Assembly (NCBI RefSeq): GCF_000789235.1
Contig: NZ_KN525716.1
Span: 3,206,100-3,270,099 of the forward strand
Length of the DNA stretch: 64,000 nucleotides
Source of the DNA: Wocania ichthyoenteri Th78
GTDB lineage: Bacteria > Bacteroidota > Bacteroidia > Flavobacteriales > Flavobacteriaceae
Reading direction: 5' to 3'
A program made the translations under genes and the position numbers. How positions within the stretch are numbered: position 1 is the first letter of the stretch; each line of letters starts with the position of its first letter. Of the stretch, positions 25,719 to 35,707 are shown piece after piece. The notes below the pieces were generated by a model, which saw only the letters and a program-made list of their open reading frames with translations, ran no database searches and had not been told where the DNA came from.

Positions 25719-26081
25719 TTATTTGTTGATTTGATAGTTCCGTAACGCATTCAACTTATTAGTTATGCTTTCAATTTGTTCTCTTAAATTTTTATATTCT
25801 TTTGAATTGATGAACTCCAATTCGTGTGCAATAATAATTTGGTTTAAAACTTCTACAGCGGAACTAAATGCCATAATTGTAAAATGAGCTTTGTCTTTAT
25901 TCGTTTTTCTTGCAGATCCTTCTGCTATATTTGAGCAAACTGAAATTGAAGCTCTTCTTAATTGAGAAGTTAAACCAAACTTTTCGCCAGAAGGAAATTT
26001 TTTAGTGATTAGATACATGTCTTTAGTGAGTTTTTTAGACTCAATCCATACCTCTAGTTTTTCAAAGCTATATGTGAACAT
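25719..26081 (-). CDS. Four helix bundle protein (23S rRNA intervening-sequence type)
   Basis: This 120-residue protein begins FEKLEVWIESKKLTKDMY and contains FGLTSQLRRASISVCSNIAEG, hallmark segments of the family first seen within 23S rRNA intervening sequences. Members form helical homopentamers; some are accessory to diversity-generating retroelements, but no reverse transcriptase or rRNA is near. It separates lepB from WbqC and is a plausible stand-alone mobile insertion. The family call is firm; the role here is unknown. Confidence 0.85.
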   Translation of the reverse strand: MFTYSFEKLEVWIESKKLTKDMYLITKKFPSGEKFGLTSQLRRASISVCSNIAEGSARKTNKDKAHFTIMAFSSAVEVLNQIIIAHELEFINSKEYKNLREQIESITNKLNALRNYQINK

Positions 26082-26120
26082 CTTTTTTAATATCAGATAA
26101 CCAAATAAACAAAAAACAAA

Positions 26121-27701
26121 TCAACTTTTCTTCTTGCGTGCTCTCCACTTATTAAACCCAATATACCCAAATAGGAAAATTAAAAAAGGAATAAAATAAG
26201 ACGTAGCTTTTCCAGTGCCGCTAACCGTCGTAAAAAAGCGTTCCCAGCGCGGGTTTTTAATACCGTCCCAGCTCATCCAAATAAACACAGGTTTGCCTAA
26301 AACATGATCAAAAGGGACAAAGCCCCAACGTCTGGCATCTATAGAGTTATGGCGATTATCTCCCATCATCCAGTAATAGTTTTGTTTAAAAGTATACGTG
26401 TCTGCAACTTTACCATTTATAAAAATTTGATTGCCTTTTACTTGTAATGTGTTGCCTTCGTATTCTGTAATTACGCGTTTATAAAGTGGTAAAACTTCTA
26501 AATTAATATCGATGGTTTTACCTTCTTCTGGAATGTAAAGTGGTCCAAAAAAATCAACATTCCAATTGTAATTCGGATCATGTGGAAAAATATCAGAGTC
26601 TCTTTCTCCTTTTACTTGTTTATTTGGTGTAATGCTAGCAACATTTGGATGATTTTTAAATTTAGCTAATGCTTCATCAGAAATGGCTGAAAAGTAATAA
26701 GTGTTCTGCTGGTTTGTTATACCAAATCTGTCAGTAATGTCGTAGCGTTCTTTAAGGTATTTGGCATTAAATTGATTGGTTTTTGGTTGCACTAAATAAC
26801 TAAACTGTAGATGCGCTCTATCTGGTAACTCATTTTTCTTTCCATTTATATAAACATAACCATCACGAATTTCTAAAGAATCACCAGCAATAGCAACGCA
26901 GCGTTTTACCAAATTGGTTTTTTTATCAATAGGTTTATAGTAGTTTCTATCTGGAGTGAAATCATCCATATTTCGAAGCGTGTCTGCAGGTTGATTAAAA
27001 ACAACAATCTCGTTTCTATCAATTTTCTCAAACCCTGGTAATCGTAAATATGGCAATTGTAATTTATTTATCCACGATGTTTTTCTTTCTTCAAAATGAT
27101 CGTTAAATAAATACGATTTCTTATTTAAAACAGGAATGGTATCGTGTACCATAGGGGCTCCAACAGTCGTCATAGGTATTCTGGCACCGTAATGAAACTT
27201 GCTAACAAAAAGAAAATCGCCAACTAACAATGATTTTTCTAAAGATGACGATGGAATAGTAAAGGGTTGAATAAAATACGTATGTACAATGGTTGCGGCA
27301 ACAATAGCAAATAAAATAGAACTTGTCCATTCGCCAGAACCCGATTTTGGTTGCAAATCTCTTTCTTTTATATAGGTAGCATCTGCGACATAATTTAAAT
27401 AGAAGTTATAAAATCCAAGAGTTATAACGGCTAAAAAGGTGTCGAGGTATGTGTTTTTTCCAAAGCTTCTTGCGGTTTCTACCCATACTACCATTAACAT
27501 AATGAGGTTTACAATGGGTAAGAATAATAGAATAATCCACCACCAAGGGCGATTTATTATTTTCATTAAAATAACACCATTATAAACAGGAACGAAGGCT
27601 TCCCAGGCTTGTCTGCCTGCTTTAATATATAGTTTCCAAGTGCCTAAACCGTGAATTACTTGAATAATCAAGATGAATATAAACCATTGCGTTAGCGTCA
27701 T
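26121..27701 (-). CDS. lepB: Signal peptidase I with N-terminal membrane domain
   Basis: LepB removes signal peptides from exported proteins. The serine nucleophile region is PSSSLEKSLLVGDFLFVSK (Ser153) and the general-base lysine is in NLVKRCVAIAGDS (Lys266). The C-terminal box YYWMMGDNRHNSIDARRWGFVP is complete apart from natural variation. At 526 residues the protein is far longer than E. coli LepB. Residues 1-110 form a DUF5684-like membrane domain with about four helices, and a long periplasmic insert follows the lysine. A final membrane helix closes the protein. This large form is seen in other Bacteroidota. Confidence 0.93.
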   Translation of the reverse strand: MTLTQWFIFILIIQVIHGLGTWKLYIKAGRQAWEAFVPVYNGVILMKIINRPWWWIILLFLPIVNLIMLMVVWVETARSFGKNTYLDTFLAVITLGFYNFYLNYVADATYIKERDLQPKSGSGEWTSSILFAIVAATIVHTYFIQPFTIPSSSLEKSLLVGDFLFVSKFHYGARIPMTTVGAPMVHDTIPVLNKKSYLFNDHFEERKTSWINKLQLPYLRLPGFEKIDRNEIVVFNQPADTLRNMDDFTPDRNYYKPIDKKTNLVKRCVAIAGDSLEIRDGYVYINGKKNELPDRAHLQFSYLVQPKTNQFNAKYLKERYDITDRFGITNQQNTYYFSAISDEALAKFKNHPNVASITPNKQVKGERDSDIFPHDPNYNWNVDFFGPLYIPEEGKTIDINLEVLPLYKRVITEYEGNTLQVKGNQIFINGKVADTYTFKQNYYWMMGDNRHNSIDARRWGFVPFDHVLGKPVFIWMSWDGIKNPRWERFFTTVSGTGKATSYFIPFLIFLFGYIGFNKWRARKKKS

Positions 27702-27796
27702 AACTTATTTTATTGATAATTGTCTAATGACAATTGATTTGTTTTATTGATTTGTTTGTTGCAAATTATATTATGCTGTTACATATAAGTTAAACA

Positions 27797-28501
27797 TTAA
27801 CCTATATTTAACACGTCGTTCATAGTGAAAACACCTGTTTTACCCACAATCCATTCTGCTGCAACTACAGCTCCTAAAGCAAAACCTTGTCGGTTGTGTG
27901 CTACGTGTTCTATAGATATAGAGTCTACTTCACTCTCATAACTTACGGTATGTGTTCCTGGCACATTTTCAATACGTTTTGCTGTAATTGGAATGACTTT
28001 TTCTCCGTTTTCATCTAACTTCCAGTTATCGAATCCTTCATGTTGAGAAATAATACCATCTGCTAAAGATATCGCTGTTCCGCTTGGTGCATCTAATTTT
28101 TGAGTGTGATGAATTTCTTCCATCGAAACGTTATATTGTTTTAACGCGCTCATCATTTTTGCAAGTGTTTTATTCAACTCAAAAAAAATATTAACACCTA
28201 AACTGTAGTTTGATGCATAAATAAAAGCACCATCTTTTTCTTTGCATAAATTTAGGGCATCATTATATTTATGTAGCCAACCTGTAGTACCAGAAATAAC
28301 TGGTACGTTATTATTTATACAATTAGAAATATTATTGAAAGCAACATCTGGGATACTAAAATCTATGGCAACATCGGCTTTTGTAATATCGTAGTCTGTA
28401 TCGTCTTTATCTACTGTTAAAACAATATTATGCCCGCGTTTAATGGCTATTTGTTCTATGGTTTTCCCCATTTTACCATATCCGAGTAAAGCTATATTCA
28501 T
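27797..28501 (-). CDS. dapB: 4-hydroxy-tetrahydrodipicolinate reductase
   Basis: DapB reduces the cyclic intermediate of the lysine and diaminopimelate pathway with NAD(P)H. The N-terminal nucleotide motif is IALLGYGKMGKTIE, and the catalytic segment is EIHHTQKLDAPSGTAISLA. The protein is 234 residues, slightly short but complete. It lies upstream of lepB in the same direction and downstream of the DUF5683 gene, so the leftward run parA-parB-DUF5683-dapB-lepB may be one transcript. Confidence 0.95.
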   Translation of the reverse strand: MNIALLGYGKMGKTIEQIAIKRGHNIVLTVDKDDTDYDITKADVAIDFSIPDVAFNNISNCINNNVPVISGTTGWLHKYNDALNLCKEKDGAFIYASNYSLGVNIFFELNKTLAKMMSALKQYNVSMEEIHHTQKLDAPSGTAISLADGIISQHEGFDNWKLDENGEKVIPITAKRIENVPGTHTVSYESEVDSISIEHVAHNRQGFALGAVVAAEWIVGKTGVFTMNDVLNIG

Positions 28502-28528
28502 ATTGTATGTTTAATGCCCATTATGGGC

Positions 28529-29149
28529 TTAGAATTTAAAGTTTAAGGTTAACCCGAGATTACTTGTAGCATCTCTTTTATTTATTTCATAATGTGGCGC
28601 TAATGTTAAATTTTCATCTACATTATATTGCAATAAATGTGCATCTACATTGGCATCAATAATATTTAGAGCATACAAGCCGACGGTTACTAAAAGTGAA
28701 ATTTCTTTGTTTTTTCTGAATAATTTTTGAGCACGACGTAAACCATCATCAGTAACTCTAGGAGTTGGTAGTTGGTCGCCATTAGCATCTAAATAAAATT
28801 CATCATTTGTAAAACCTGCTAATCTGCTTTTGTAAGCATCGCGGTATCGGTTGTATTCTTTGTTGTTGGTGGTATAAAAATAGATTCCAGTACCCAAAGC
28901 CGCATAAACTAAAGGTATTTTCCAATATTTTTTGTTGTAAGCTTGCCCTAAACCTGGTAAAATGGCTGAGTAAAATGCTGCTTTTGCAGGTGATAATGGG
29001 TTGATAGGGTCTTTGATTTTAATAATAGAATCTACAACAACTTCTTTAGGTAAATCTCCCAGTTTTTTATCATCATCTTTATTTTGAGCTAATAATGAAA
29101 AGCAACTTATAAGTAAAAATATTATTGTTATTAAAATCTTATTTAGCAC
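28529..29149 (-). CDS. DUF5683 secreted or membrane protein
   Basis: The protein begins with a signal peptide (residues 1-21, ending SCFSLLAQ). It has the DUF5683 pattern: INPLSPAKAAFYSAILPGLG, then AYNKKYWKIPLVYAALG, and a C-terminal beta strand ending NLGLTLNFKF, typical of an outer-membrane strand. Its start overlaps the parB stop by 11 bases, indicating coupling. The conserved link with parAB and dapB is known from related genomes; the function is not. Confidence 0.8.
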   Translation of the reverse strand: MLNKILITIIFLLISCFSLLAQNKDDDKKLGDLPKEVVVDSIIKIKDPINPLSPAKAAFYSAILPGLGQAYNKKYWKIPLVYAALGTGIYFYTTNNKEYNRYRDAYKSRLAGFTNDEFYLDANGDQLPTPRVTDDGLRRAQKLFRKNKEISLLVTVGLYALNIIDANVDAHLLQYNVDENLTLAPHYEINKRDATSNLGLTLNFKF

Positions 29150-30050
29150 CTTGAACCAATTTTTTAATACGATTAAAATCTTCTTCAGAATGAAAAGGAA
29201 TCGTTATTTTTCCTTTTCCGTTTTTAGAGACTTTAACGTCAATTTTGTGTCCAAAGTATTCTGAAAATGCTGTAATTCCTTTTTTTATAAATTTTGGCAC
29301 ATCTTCATTATCTTCTTTCTTAGAAGGTATTTCTACATTTTCATTACTATTAAAATTACGCACTAAACCTTCCGTTTCTCTAACCGATAATTTATTAGAG
29401 AGTATTTTTTCGTAAATATCTAGTTGAATCGATTGGTCTTCAATAGTAATTAAAGCGCGCCCGTGTCCCATAGAAATAAAACCATCGCGCATACCCGTTT
29501 GTATGATAGGGTCTAGTTTTAATAAGCGTAAATAGTTAGCAATGGTAGAGCGTTTTTTTCCAACACGCTCGCTCATTTGCTCTTGGGTTAAATTAATTTC
29601 GTCGATTAAACGTTGGTATGAAAGCGCGATTTCAATAGGGTCTAAATCTTGGCGTTGAATATTTTCAACCAAAGCCATTTCCAACGATTCTTGATCGTTC
29701 GCAATTCTTACATATGCAGGAATGGTTTCTAATCTTAATAATTTTGAAGCTCTAAAACGGCGTTCCCCAGATACTAATTGGTATTTGTTTAATCCTAATT
29801 TTCTAACTGTTATGGGTTGAATAATGCCTAATTCTTTTATCGAAGATGCTAATTCCCGTAATGATTCTTCACTAAAATTTGTACGTGGTTGAAACGGATT
29901 GACTTCAATAAAATCTAAATCCAGCTCAACAATATTACCTATAACTTTGTCGGCATTTTTATCTTGAACAGATTGAATATCGTTACTCGGGTCTTTTAAA
30001 AGTGCCGATAAACCTCTGCCTAAAGCTTGTTTTTTAGTTGCTTTAGCCAT
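29139..30050 (-). CDS. parB: Chromosome-partitioning protein ParB
   Basis: ParB binds parS sites and, as a CTP-dependent clamp, spreads along the origin region. The N-terminal box with ENIQRQDLDPIEIALSY, the CTP-binding GERRFRASKLL, and the helix-turn-helix around RVGKKRSTIANYLRLLKL are all visible. At 303 residues the length is normal. It is four bases downstream of parA. Its partners parA and a nearby parS would place the region near the replication origin, though I did not find a parS consensus by eye. Confidence 0.96.
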   Translation of the reverse strand: MAKATKKQALGRGLSALLKDPSNDIQSVQDKNADKVIGNIVELDLDFIEVNPFQPRTNFSEESLRELASSIKELGIIQPITVRKLGLNKYQLVSGERRFRASKLLRLETIPAYVRIANDQESLEMALVENIQRQDLDPIEIALSYQRLIDEINLTQEQMSERVGKKRSTIANYLRLLKLDPIIQTGMRDGFISMGHGRALITIEDQSIQLDIYEKILSNKLSVRETEGLVRNFNSNENVEIPSKKEDNEDVPKFIKKGITAFSEYFGHKIDVKVSKNGKGKITIPFHSEEDFNRIKKLVQGAK

Positions 30051-30053
30051 AAT

Positions 30054-30818
30054 TTAGGAATTTTTATTGATAATTTCTTTTGCCAAACTTAAGTAATTAC
30101 TCGCGCCTTTGCTACCTGCATCATAATTAATTATGCTCTCACCATAGCTTGGTGCCTCGCTTAATCGCACGTTACGTTGTATAATGGTTTGGAATACCAT
30201 ATTGTTAAAGTGCCTTTGTACTTCTTCTACCACTTGGTTAGATAATCTTAAACGCGAATCGTACATAGTAAGCAATAAGCCTTCAATATCTAATTCTGGG
30301 TTGTGAATTTTTTGTACACTTTTAATAGTATTTAAAAGTTTCCCTAAACCTTCTAAAGCAAAGTATTCACACTGAATTGGTATAATTACAGCATCAGCGG
30401 CAGTAAGGGCGTTTAATGTTAATAAACCCAAAGATGGCGCACAGTCAATTAAAATATAGTCGTAATCATCTTTAATTTCAAGTAGGGCTTTTTTTAGCAT
30501 GTACTCACGCTCATCTTTATCAACAAGTTCTATTTCAATAGCCACTAAGTCAATATGAGCAGGAATAATATCTAAGTTTGGTGTTTCGGTTTTTACTATA
30601 GCTTCTTTTGCCGAATTAGAATGCTCTAAAAGCTGATAGGTTCCTATATCTACAGATTCTACATCAATTCCAATTCCAGAAGTCGCATTTGCCTGAGGGT
30701 CAGCATCAATAAGTAATACTTTTTTTTCTAGAACTCCAAGAGAAGCTGCTAAATTTATAGATGTTGTTGTTTTTCCAACACCACCTTTTTGGTTGGCAAT
30801 TGCAATGATTTTACCCAT
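30054..30818 (-). CDS. parA: Chromosome-partitioning ATPase ParA
   Basis: ParA is a Walker-type ATPase that moves ParB-bound DNA across the nucleoid. The deviant Walker A motif is IANQKGGVGKTTTSINLA at the N-terminus; the Walker B segment is YDYILIDCAPSLGLLTLNAL. The length is 254 residues. It is the first gene of the leftward run and is divergent from the M16 peptidase gene. Confidence 0.96.
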   Translation of the reverse strand: MGKIIAIANQKGGVGKTTTSINLAASLGVLEKKVLLIDADPQANATSGIGIDVESVDIGTYQLLEHSNSAKEAIVKTETPNLDIIPAHIDLVAIEIELVDKDEREYMLKKALLEIKDDYDYILIDCAPSLGLLTLNALTAADAVIIPIQCEYFALEGLGKLLNTIKSVQKIHNPELDIEGLLLTMYDSRLRLSNQVVEEVQRHFNNMVFQTIIQRNVRLSEAPSYGESIINYDAGSKGASNYLSLAKEIINKNS

Positions 30819-30994
30819 TAATGATTTGGTTTTATTAAGCGTAAAAATACAATTATTTATGAGGAATAAAAACCGAACTTGTTAACATTCGATTAGCTAC
30901 ATTTTGTTGTGAGAAATCTCTATTTTTTTGTTAAATTTTTAACAAAAAAAGACAATTAGTTATCTTATATTTACAAAAACATCAAATATACATT

Positions 30995-33763
30995 ATGAAA
31001 AAAATTAATTATCTACTAAAAATTTCACTTTGCTTTATCTTATTAGTTTCATTTTCAACAGCTGTTGAAGCTCAAATTAAAAAAACGGCAAGTGTTGAAG
31101 GTATTACAGAATACAAGCTAGATAATGGTATGAAAGTACTATTATTTCCAGATAATTCTGCACAAACCATTACAGTTAATATAACCTATATGGTTGGTTC
31201 TCGACATGAGGGTTACGGCGAAAAAGGAATGGCTCATTTGTTAGAACATATGGTTTTTAAAGGCACGCCAAATCATCCAGATATTCCTAAAGAGTTAACC
31301 GAACGAGGTTCTAGACCAAACGGCACTACGTGGTACGATAGAACTAATTATTACGAAACGTTTAATGCAAATGATGAAAACTTAGATTGGGCTTTAGATT
31401 TAGAGGCTGATAGAATGGTGAATTCATACATTGCTAAAAAAGATTTAGAATCGGAGTTTTCAGTTGTAAGAAATGAATTTGAAAGTGGTGAAAATTCGCC
31501 AACAGGTGTGCTCATGAAAAACGTTATTAGTGCTGCATTCTTATGGCATAATTATGGACAATCTACTATAGGAAATCGCTCTGATATTGAACGTGTGCCT
31601 ATTGAAAATTTACAAGCTTTTTATAAAAAATATTACCGTCCTGATAATGCTATTCTTATGGTTACAGGTAAGTTTGAAGCTGATAAGACTTTAGCTTTAA
31701 TTGAGAAAAAGTTTGCTGGTATTAAAAATCCAGAAACACCATTAAGAGATGTTCCAACTATTGAGCCTGCTCAAGATGGTGAAAAACGTGTTAATTTAAG
31801 CCGTGTAGGCGATCTGCAAGTTGTATCGGCATTATATCATACACCAGCTGGATCTCACGAAGATTATGCAGCATTAGCAGTTGCTGAAGAAGTTTTAACT
31901 GATCAGCCTTCCGGGAGATTATATAAAGCTTTAGTTGATGGTAAAAAAGCATCTAGTCTTTGGTCTTTTTCTCCGTTTACAAAAGAACCGTCGTTTTTAT
32001 ACATAAATGTTGATGTGCCTTCAGATAAGTCTTTAGCTGAAGCAGAAAGTACATTGCTCTCTGTATTAGATGGTTTAAAAGACAAACCAGTTACCGAAGA
32101 GGAAGTTAAACGTGCTAAAGCTAATTTGTTAAAGCAGATAGATCAGATAAGTAGAAATTCTGCTTATTTGGGAACGTATATGAGCGAATTTATTGGTGCT
32201 GGCGATTGGAGATTAGCCTTTATAACAAGGGATAGAATTGAAAGCATGACTGCCGAAAAAGTAAATGCTGCAGCACAACGCTATTTAATAAATACCAATA
32301 GAACTGTTGGTAATTTTATTCCAACAAAAACACCTATTCGTGTAGAAATTGAGCATACCGATGGACTTGATGCTTTGGTTTCTAGTTATAAAGGAAAAGA
32401 AGGTTACGGAGCAGGAGAAGCGTTTGATGTGTCTTACGAAAATATTCAAAACCGATTAGATTCTGGAACTTTAAATAAAACACCTATTGAGTATGGTTTT
32501 ATTAAAAAAAATAACAGAGGTAAGTCTGTAACATTGTCGTTTACTATTAGAAACGGTAATGTGAATGATTTTATGAATAAAGGAAAAGTTGCTAGTTATA
32601 CTGCAAGAATGCTTAACAAAGGCACACAGAATAACTCAAGACAAGATATTGAAGATAAATTGAGTGCCTTGAAATCGTCTGTAGGTTTTGGAGGTTCTAA
32701 TGGTCGTGTAAATGTATATGTTAGTTCTACCGAAGAAAACCTTATGGAAACTTTAGCTTTAATGACAGATATGTTGAAGAACCCTAAATTTGACGAAGCA
32801 GAGTTAGAAAAACTTAAAACCCAAGAATTAGCTGGTATTGAACAAAATAAAACAGAACCGCAATTTTTAGCTCAAAAGAAATTAGGAGCACTTAATCAAA
32901 ATTATAAAAAAGGACACCCACTTTATAAAACAAGTTTAGAAGAAGATATTGAAGCTATTAATAATGTTACAGTTGATGCTATTCAAAACTATTACAACGA
33001 GTTTTATGGCATTTCAGATAATGCAACATTAATTGCAATAGGTAATATTAATGAGCAATCATTAAAAGATTATTTCGAAAAAGAATTTTCAGATTTTAAA
33101 TCTGATAAGCCTTACACACCAATATCTGATAAATATATAGCGAATAATGCAGCTAACGAAAAGATTAAAACTCCAGACAAAAAGAATGCTATTAGTATTG
33201 GTGTTTTAGCTTTTGAAGGCAGTCAAGTTGACGAAGATTATGCTGCTTTACAAGTTGCAGGATCAATTTTTGGTGGTGGATTTTTAAATTCAAGAATAGC
33301 AGGACGTTTACGTCAAAAAGATGGTATTAGTTATGGTGCTGGAGGTTACGTAAATGCAGATGCGGATGATAAAGATAAAAAATCATCTATTTTGGTTTAT
33401 GCTATTTATGCGCCAGAAAATGCAGCTAAAGTGCAGAAAGGTTTTAGTGAAGAAATTGAACGTTTTATTGCAGATGGTATTACAGAAGATGAGCTTAAAG
33501 TTGCCGTTACAAGTTGGGTACAAGGGCAAAATGTATCAAGAGCTAAAGACAATGAATTATCTTCTACAATCAACAATAATTTATATTATGATAGAGATAT
33601 GATGTTTTATAAAGATATTGAAGATCGTGTTACTAGTTTAACTGTTGATGATGTAAATAAAGTGATTAAAAAATACTTTAAAACCTTTGATAATTGGACG
33701 GTTGTAAATGCTGGAGATTTCGAAAAGTCACCAGAAATAAAAACAGACAAAAAAGTAGACTAA
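30995..33763 (+). CDS. M16-family zinc metallopeptidase, periplasmic
   Basis: This 922-residue insulinase-type protease has a signal peptide (residues 1-26, ending VEAQ) and two fused M16 halves. The first half holds the inverted zinc motif HLLEH (81-85) with the downstream glutamate in the FESGENSPTG region. The second half (from about 490) lacks the motif and forms the other side of the chamber. Family members degrade peptides in the periplasm or extracellularly. It is monocistronic, with a terminator after it. Confidence 0.93.
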   Translation: MKKINYLLKISLCFILLVSFSTAVEAQIKKTASVEGITEYKLDNGMKVLLFPDNSAQTITVNITYMVGSRHEGYGEKGMAHLLEHMVFKGTPNHPDIPKELTERGSRPNGTTWYDRTNYYETFNANDENLDWALDLEADRMVNSYIAKKDLESEFSVVRNEFESGENSPTGVLMKNVISAAFLWHNYGQSTIGNRSDIERVPIENLQAFYKKYYRPDNAILMVTGKFEADKTLALIEKKFAGIKNPETPLRDVPTIEPAQDGEKRVNLSRVGDLQVVSALYHTPAGSHEDYAALAVAEEVLTDQPSGRLYKALVDGKKASSLWSFSPFTKEPSFLYINVDVPSDKSLAEAESTLLSVLDGLKDKPVTEEEVKRAKANLLKQIDQISRNSAYLGTYMSEFIGAGDWRLAFITRDRIESMTAEKVNAAAQRYLINTNRTVGNFIPTKTPIRVEIEHTDGLDALVSSYKGKEGYGAGEAFDVSYENIQNRLDSGTLNKTPIEYGFIKKNNRGKSVTLSFTIRNGNVNDFMNKGKVASYTARMLNKGTQNNSRQDIEDKLSALKSSVGFGGSNGRVNVYVSSTEENLMETLALMTDMLKNPKFDEAELEKLKTQELAGIEQNKTEPQFLAQKKLGALNQNYKKGHPLYKTSLEEDIEAINNVTVDAIQNYYNEFYGISDNATLIAIGNINEQSLKDYFEKEFSDFKSDKPYTPISDKYIANNAANEKIKTPDKKNAISIGVLAFEGSQVDEDYAALQVAGSIFGGGFLNSRIAGRLRQKDGISYGAGGYVNADADDKDKKSSILVYAIYAPENAAKVQKGFSEEIERFIADGITEDELKVAVTSWVQGQNVSRAKDNELSSTINNNLYYDRDMMFYKDIEDRVTSLTVDDVNKVIKKYFKTFDNWTVVNAGDFEKSPEIKTDKKVD

Positions 33764-33780
33764 GAACTATCTTGATAACA

Positions 33781-33820
33781 AAAAAAGCCAATTGATATTT
33801 TTATAAATTGGCTTTTTTTT
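33781..33820. terminator. Bidirectional terminator between M16 peptidase and PHP gene
   Basis: AAAAAAGCCAATT and AATTGGCTTTTTT form a stem with A- and T-runs on the two sides, so it can serve both convergent genes. Confidence 0.9.
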
Positions 33821-35018
33821 ATTCTGTAAAAATATAAGGTTGTGTCCAAGCGTTTTCAAACAGTAAATCTTCAATAGGATTTTCGTGTAATTTTGAAGAT
33901 GTTATTTTACATCTTACATAAAGCATATTATTTGTTAACTTAAAACTAGCTTTGCTACTTTCAAAAGAAGCAAATTCTTCAGGTTCAGCTTGTCCTTTTT
34001 CACATCCAATAAACGATATTTTATAAGTCGTGTTTTTATATTCTTTAACTTGAACAGAAAGGGTGTTGTTTTCGAATGTTAAGTCTTTTAATTCTACACC
34101 AGTACTCGCATAAAACTGTCCAACTTCCATAGCATCTATTATCGATTTTGGGTTGAGTGAATCGGCTTGCACCATAATCCAACCTCTACCAGCATTACTC
34201 CACTTACTGCCTTTTCTGTGGTAATGATGAGAATCATCGGTAGCAAGTCCGTACATTAATGGCTTGTTGTTTTCAATGTAAGCCATATTGATATAATCCC
34301 ACATTAATTCTGTAGAAATATGCTCGTTATTTCCAGAGTTATGTACTGCGGGGTGACCATTATAAACCTCAAAAAACTGTTCGTTTTTCAACCCTATCAT
34401 ATCTTCAAGATTAATGGCATATCCAAAATTTGGGTGGTTAATATGAGCGATTATTGGAGTGCCGAATTCTTCTTTATGTTTTGCTACTTCATCTAAATTA
34501 TTTTGCATAACTTCTAAAACACTATTGCCAGCTTGCGGATCTATTTTTCTTTTAACATTGGTAGCATTAATATGTATGGGCTTACCATTGTAGCTGTCTG
34601 TTATTTCTTCAGATTGAATGATTAAAAATTTACCATCTTCTTCAAATTTGGGTTTATATTCTTTGTAGGTTTTTAGTCTGACTTGAGTTCTGTTTAAGGA
34701 ATCCTGTTTATGTTTAACCCAATCTGAACCATAGGTATTCAAATAATTTTTAAAGGCGTTTTGATAAATGGAATCATTAGAAATAGTTTTCCATTTTTCG
34801 CCTTCTGCTAAAGTATTATGATCTGTTAAAGCCACAAATTGATAACCGTTATTTTTATACCAATCCATAATAACCTCTGGGAATTCGTCGCCATCACTCC
34901 AATACGAATGGGTGTGTAAGTTTCCTTTATACCATTGTTTTTCAGAAGAAGGTTTGCTTTCGTTGCAAGCAAAAAATAAAATAAATATTGCTAGTGTTGA
35001 TGTTTTTAAAGTGTTCAT
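33819..35018 (-). CDS. PHP-domain lipoprotein
   Basis: A lipobox at Cys18 (ILFFACNE) marks an exported lipoprotein of 399 residues. The PHP metallo-hydrolase fold follows, with GNLHTHSYWSDGDEFPE (paired His ligands), the DHNTLAEG segment and later His-rich stretches (IAHINHPNFG, TDDSHHYH). PHP domains hydrolyse phosphoesters; an exported lipoprotein form suggests phosphate release outside the cytoplasm. The substrate is unknown. It is convergent with the M16 gene, and the cassette-like unit begins about 80 bases upstream. Confidence 0.85.
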   Translation of the reverse strand: MNTLKTSTLAIFILFFACNESKPSSEKQWYKGNLHTHSYWSDGDEFPEVIMDWYKNNGYQFVALTDHNTLAEGEKWKTISNDSIYQNAFKNYLNTYGSDWVKHKQDSLNRTQVRLKTYKEYKPKFEEDGKFLIIQSEEITDSYNGKPIHINATNVKRKIDPQAGNSVLEVMQNNLDEVAKHKEEFGTPIIAHINHPNFGYAINLEDMIGLKNEQFFEVYNGHPAVHNSGNNEHISTELMWDYINMAYIENNKPLMYGLATDDSHHYHRKGSKWSNAGRGWIMVQADSLNPKSIIDAMEVGQFYASTGVELKDLTFENNTLSVQVKEYKNTTYKISFIGCEKGQAEPEEFASFESSKASFKLTNNMLYVRCKITSSKLHENPIEDLLFENAWTQPYIFTE

Positions 35019-35094
35019 TTATTAAGGGTTTAAAAAAGTGATATAGCTAATATATGGAAAATGAACTTTGTTGAAGATTTGTTTGGAGGTTATT

Positions 35095-35108
35095 CATTGT
35101 TGTAAAAC
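35095..35108. repeat. Left inverted repeat of the 35-37 kb unit
   Basis: CATTGTTGTAAAAC here is the complement, apart from a three-base insertion, of GTTTTACAATG at 37062-37072. It lies 13 bases beyond the stop codon of the last gene in the unit. Confidence 0.5.
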
Positions 35109-35121
35109 GTTTTTATTCAGA

Positions 35122-35670
35122 CTAAAATCGGTAACCGATACTTATTGCGCGACGATTGATTATATTATGGTCTGTTTTATCAGCATTAAATAAATTTCCT
35201 CCCATTCCAAATAAAGCCTCAAAAGTAATTCCGCTTTTGGTAACCCATTTGTATCCAATACTTAAACCAGGTGATAAATCAATTACATCAGAACCTTCAT
35301 TTGCTGTTAAATTTCCATTTACATCTCTTAGCTGTTTTCCATCAACAGAACCTATTGTTGCAAATCCTTCAGCAAAAAAACCTGAGGCATATTTCTGAGC
35401 AAAGTATCTTCTGTAAAAAGGCGTTATTTGAAAATTTACATCCTCATCGTATTTTTGACTAAAAGCATACAATCCAGTTATTCCTAATGATGACTTACTA
35501 TTTAAATTTCTTTCATAAGTTCCTTCAAAAAGCCCCAATGATGTAGAATAAACATTAAGTTTTATTTCATTTTTATTTTCTAATGATTTAGAAATTGTTT
35601 TATTTTGACTTTGTCCATTGACAGAAAGAATTGAAAATAGCATAGCTATTATTAAAAAGGGTTTTTTCAT
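35122..35670 (-). CDS. Outer-membrane beta-barrel protein (DUF3575-like)
   Basis: This 182-residue protein has a signal peptide (residues 1-19, ending SVNGQ). The rest is amphipathic beta strands of a small barrel: IKLNVYSTSLGLFEGTYER, ITPFYRRYFA, GLSIGYKWV and a final aromatic residue in ISIGYRF, the usual outer-membrane insertion signal. It resembles DUF3575. It is third in a leftward three-gene unit with a Crp/Fnr regulator, enclosed by near inverted repeats. The role is unknown. Confidence 0.75.
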   Translation of the reverse strand: MKKPFLIIAMLFSILSVNGQSQNKTISKSLENKNEIKLNVYSTSLGLFEGTYERNLNSKSSLGITGLYAFSQKYDEDVNFQITPFYRRYFAQKYASGFFAEGFATIGSVDGKQLRDVNGNLTANEGSDVIDLSPGLSIGYKWVTKSGITFEALFGMGGNLFNADKTDHNIINRRAISIGYRF

Positions 35671-35707
35671 AAAATGTAGATTTAAATTGTTTTATTAAGT
35701 TTAATTA

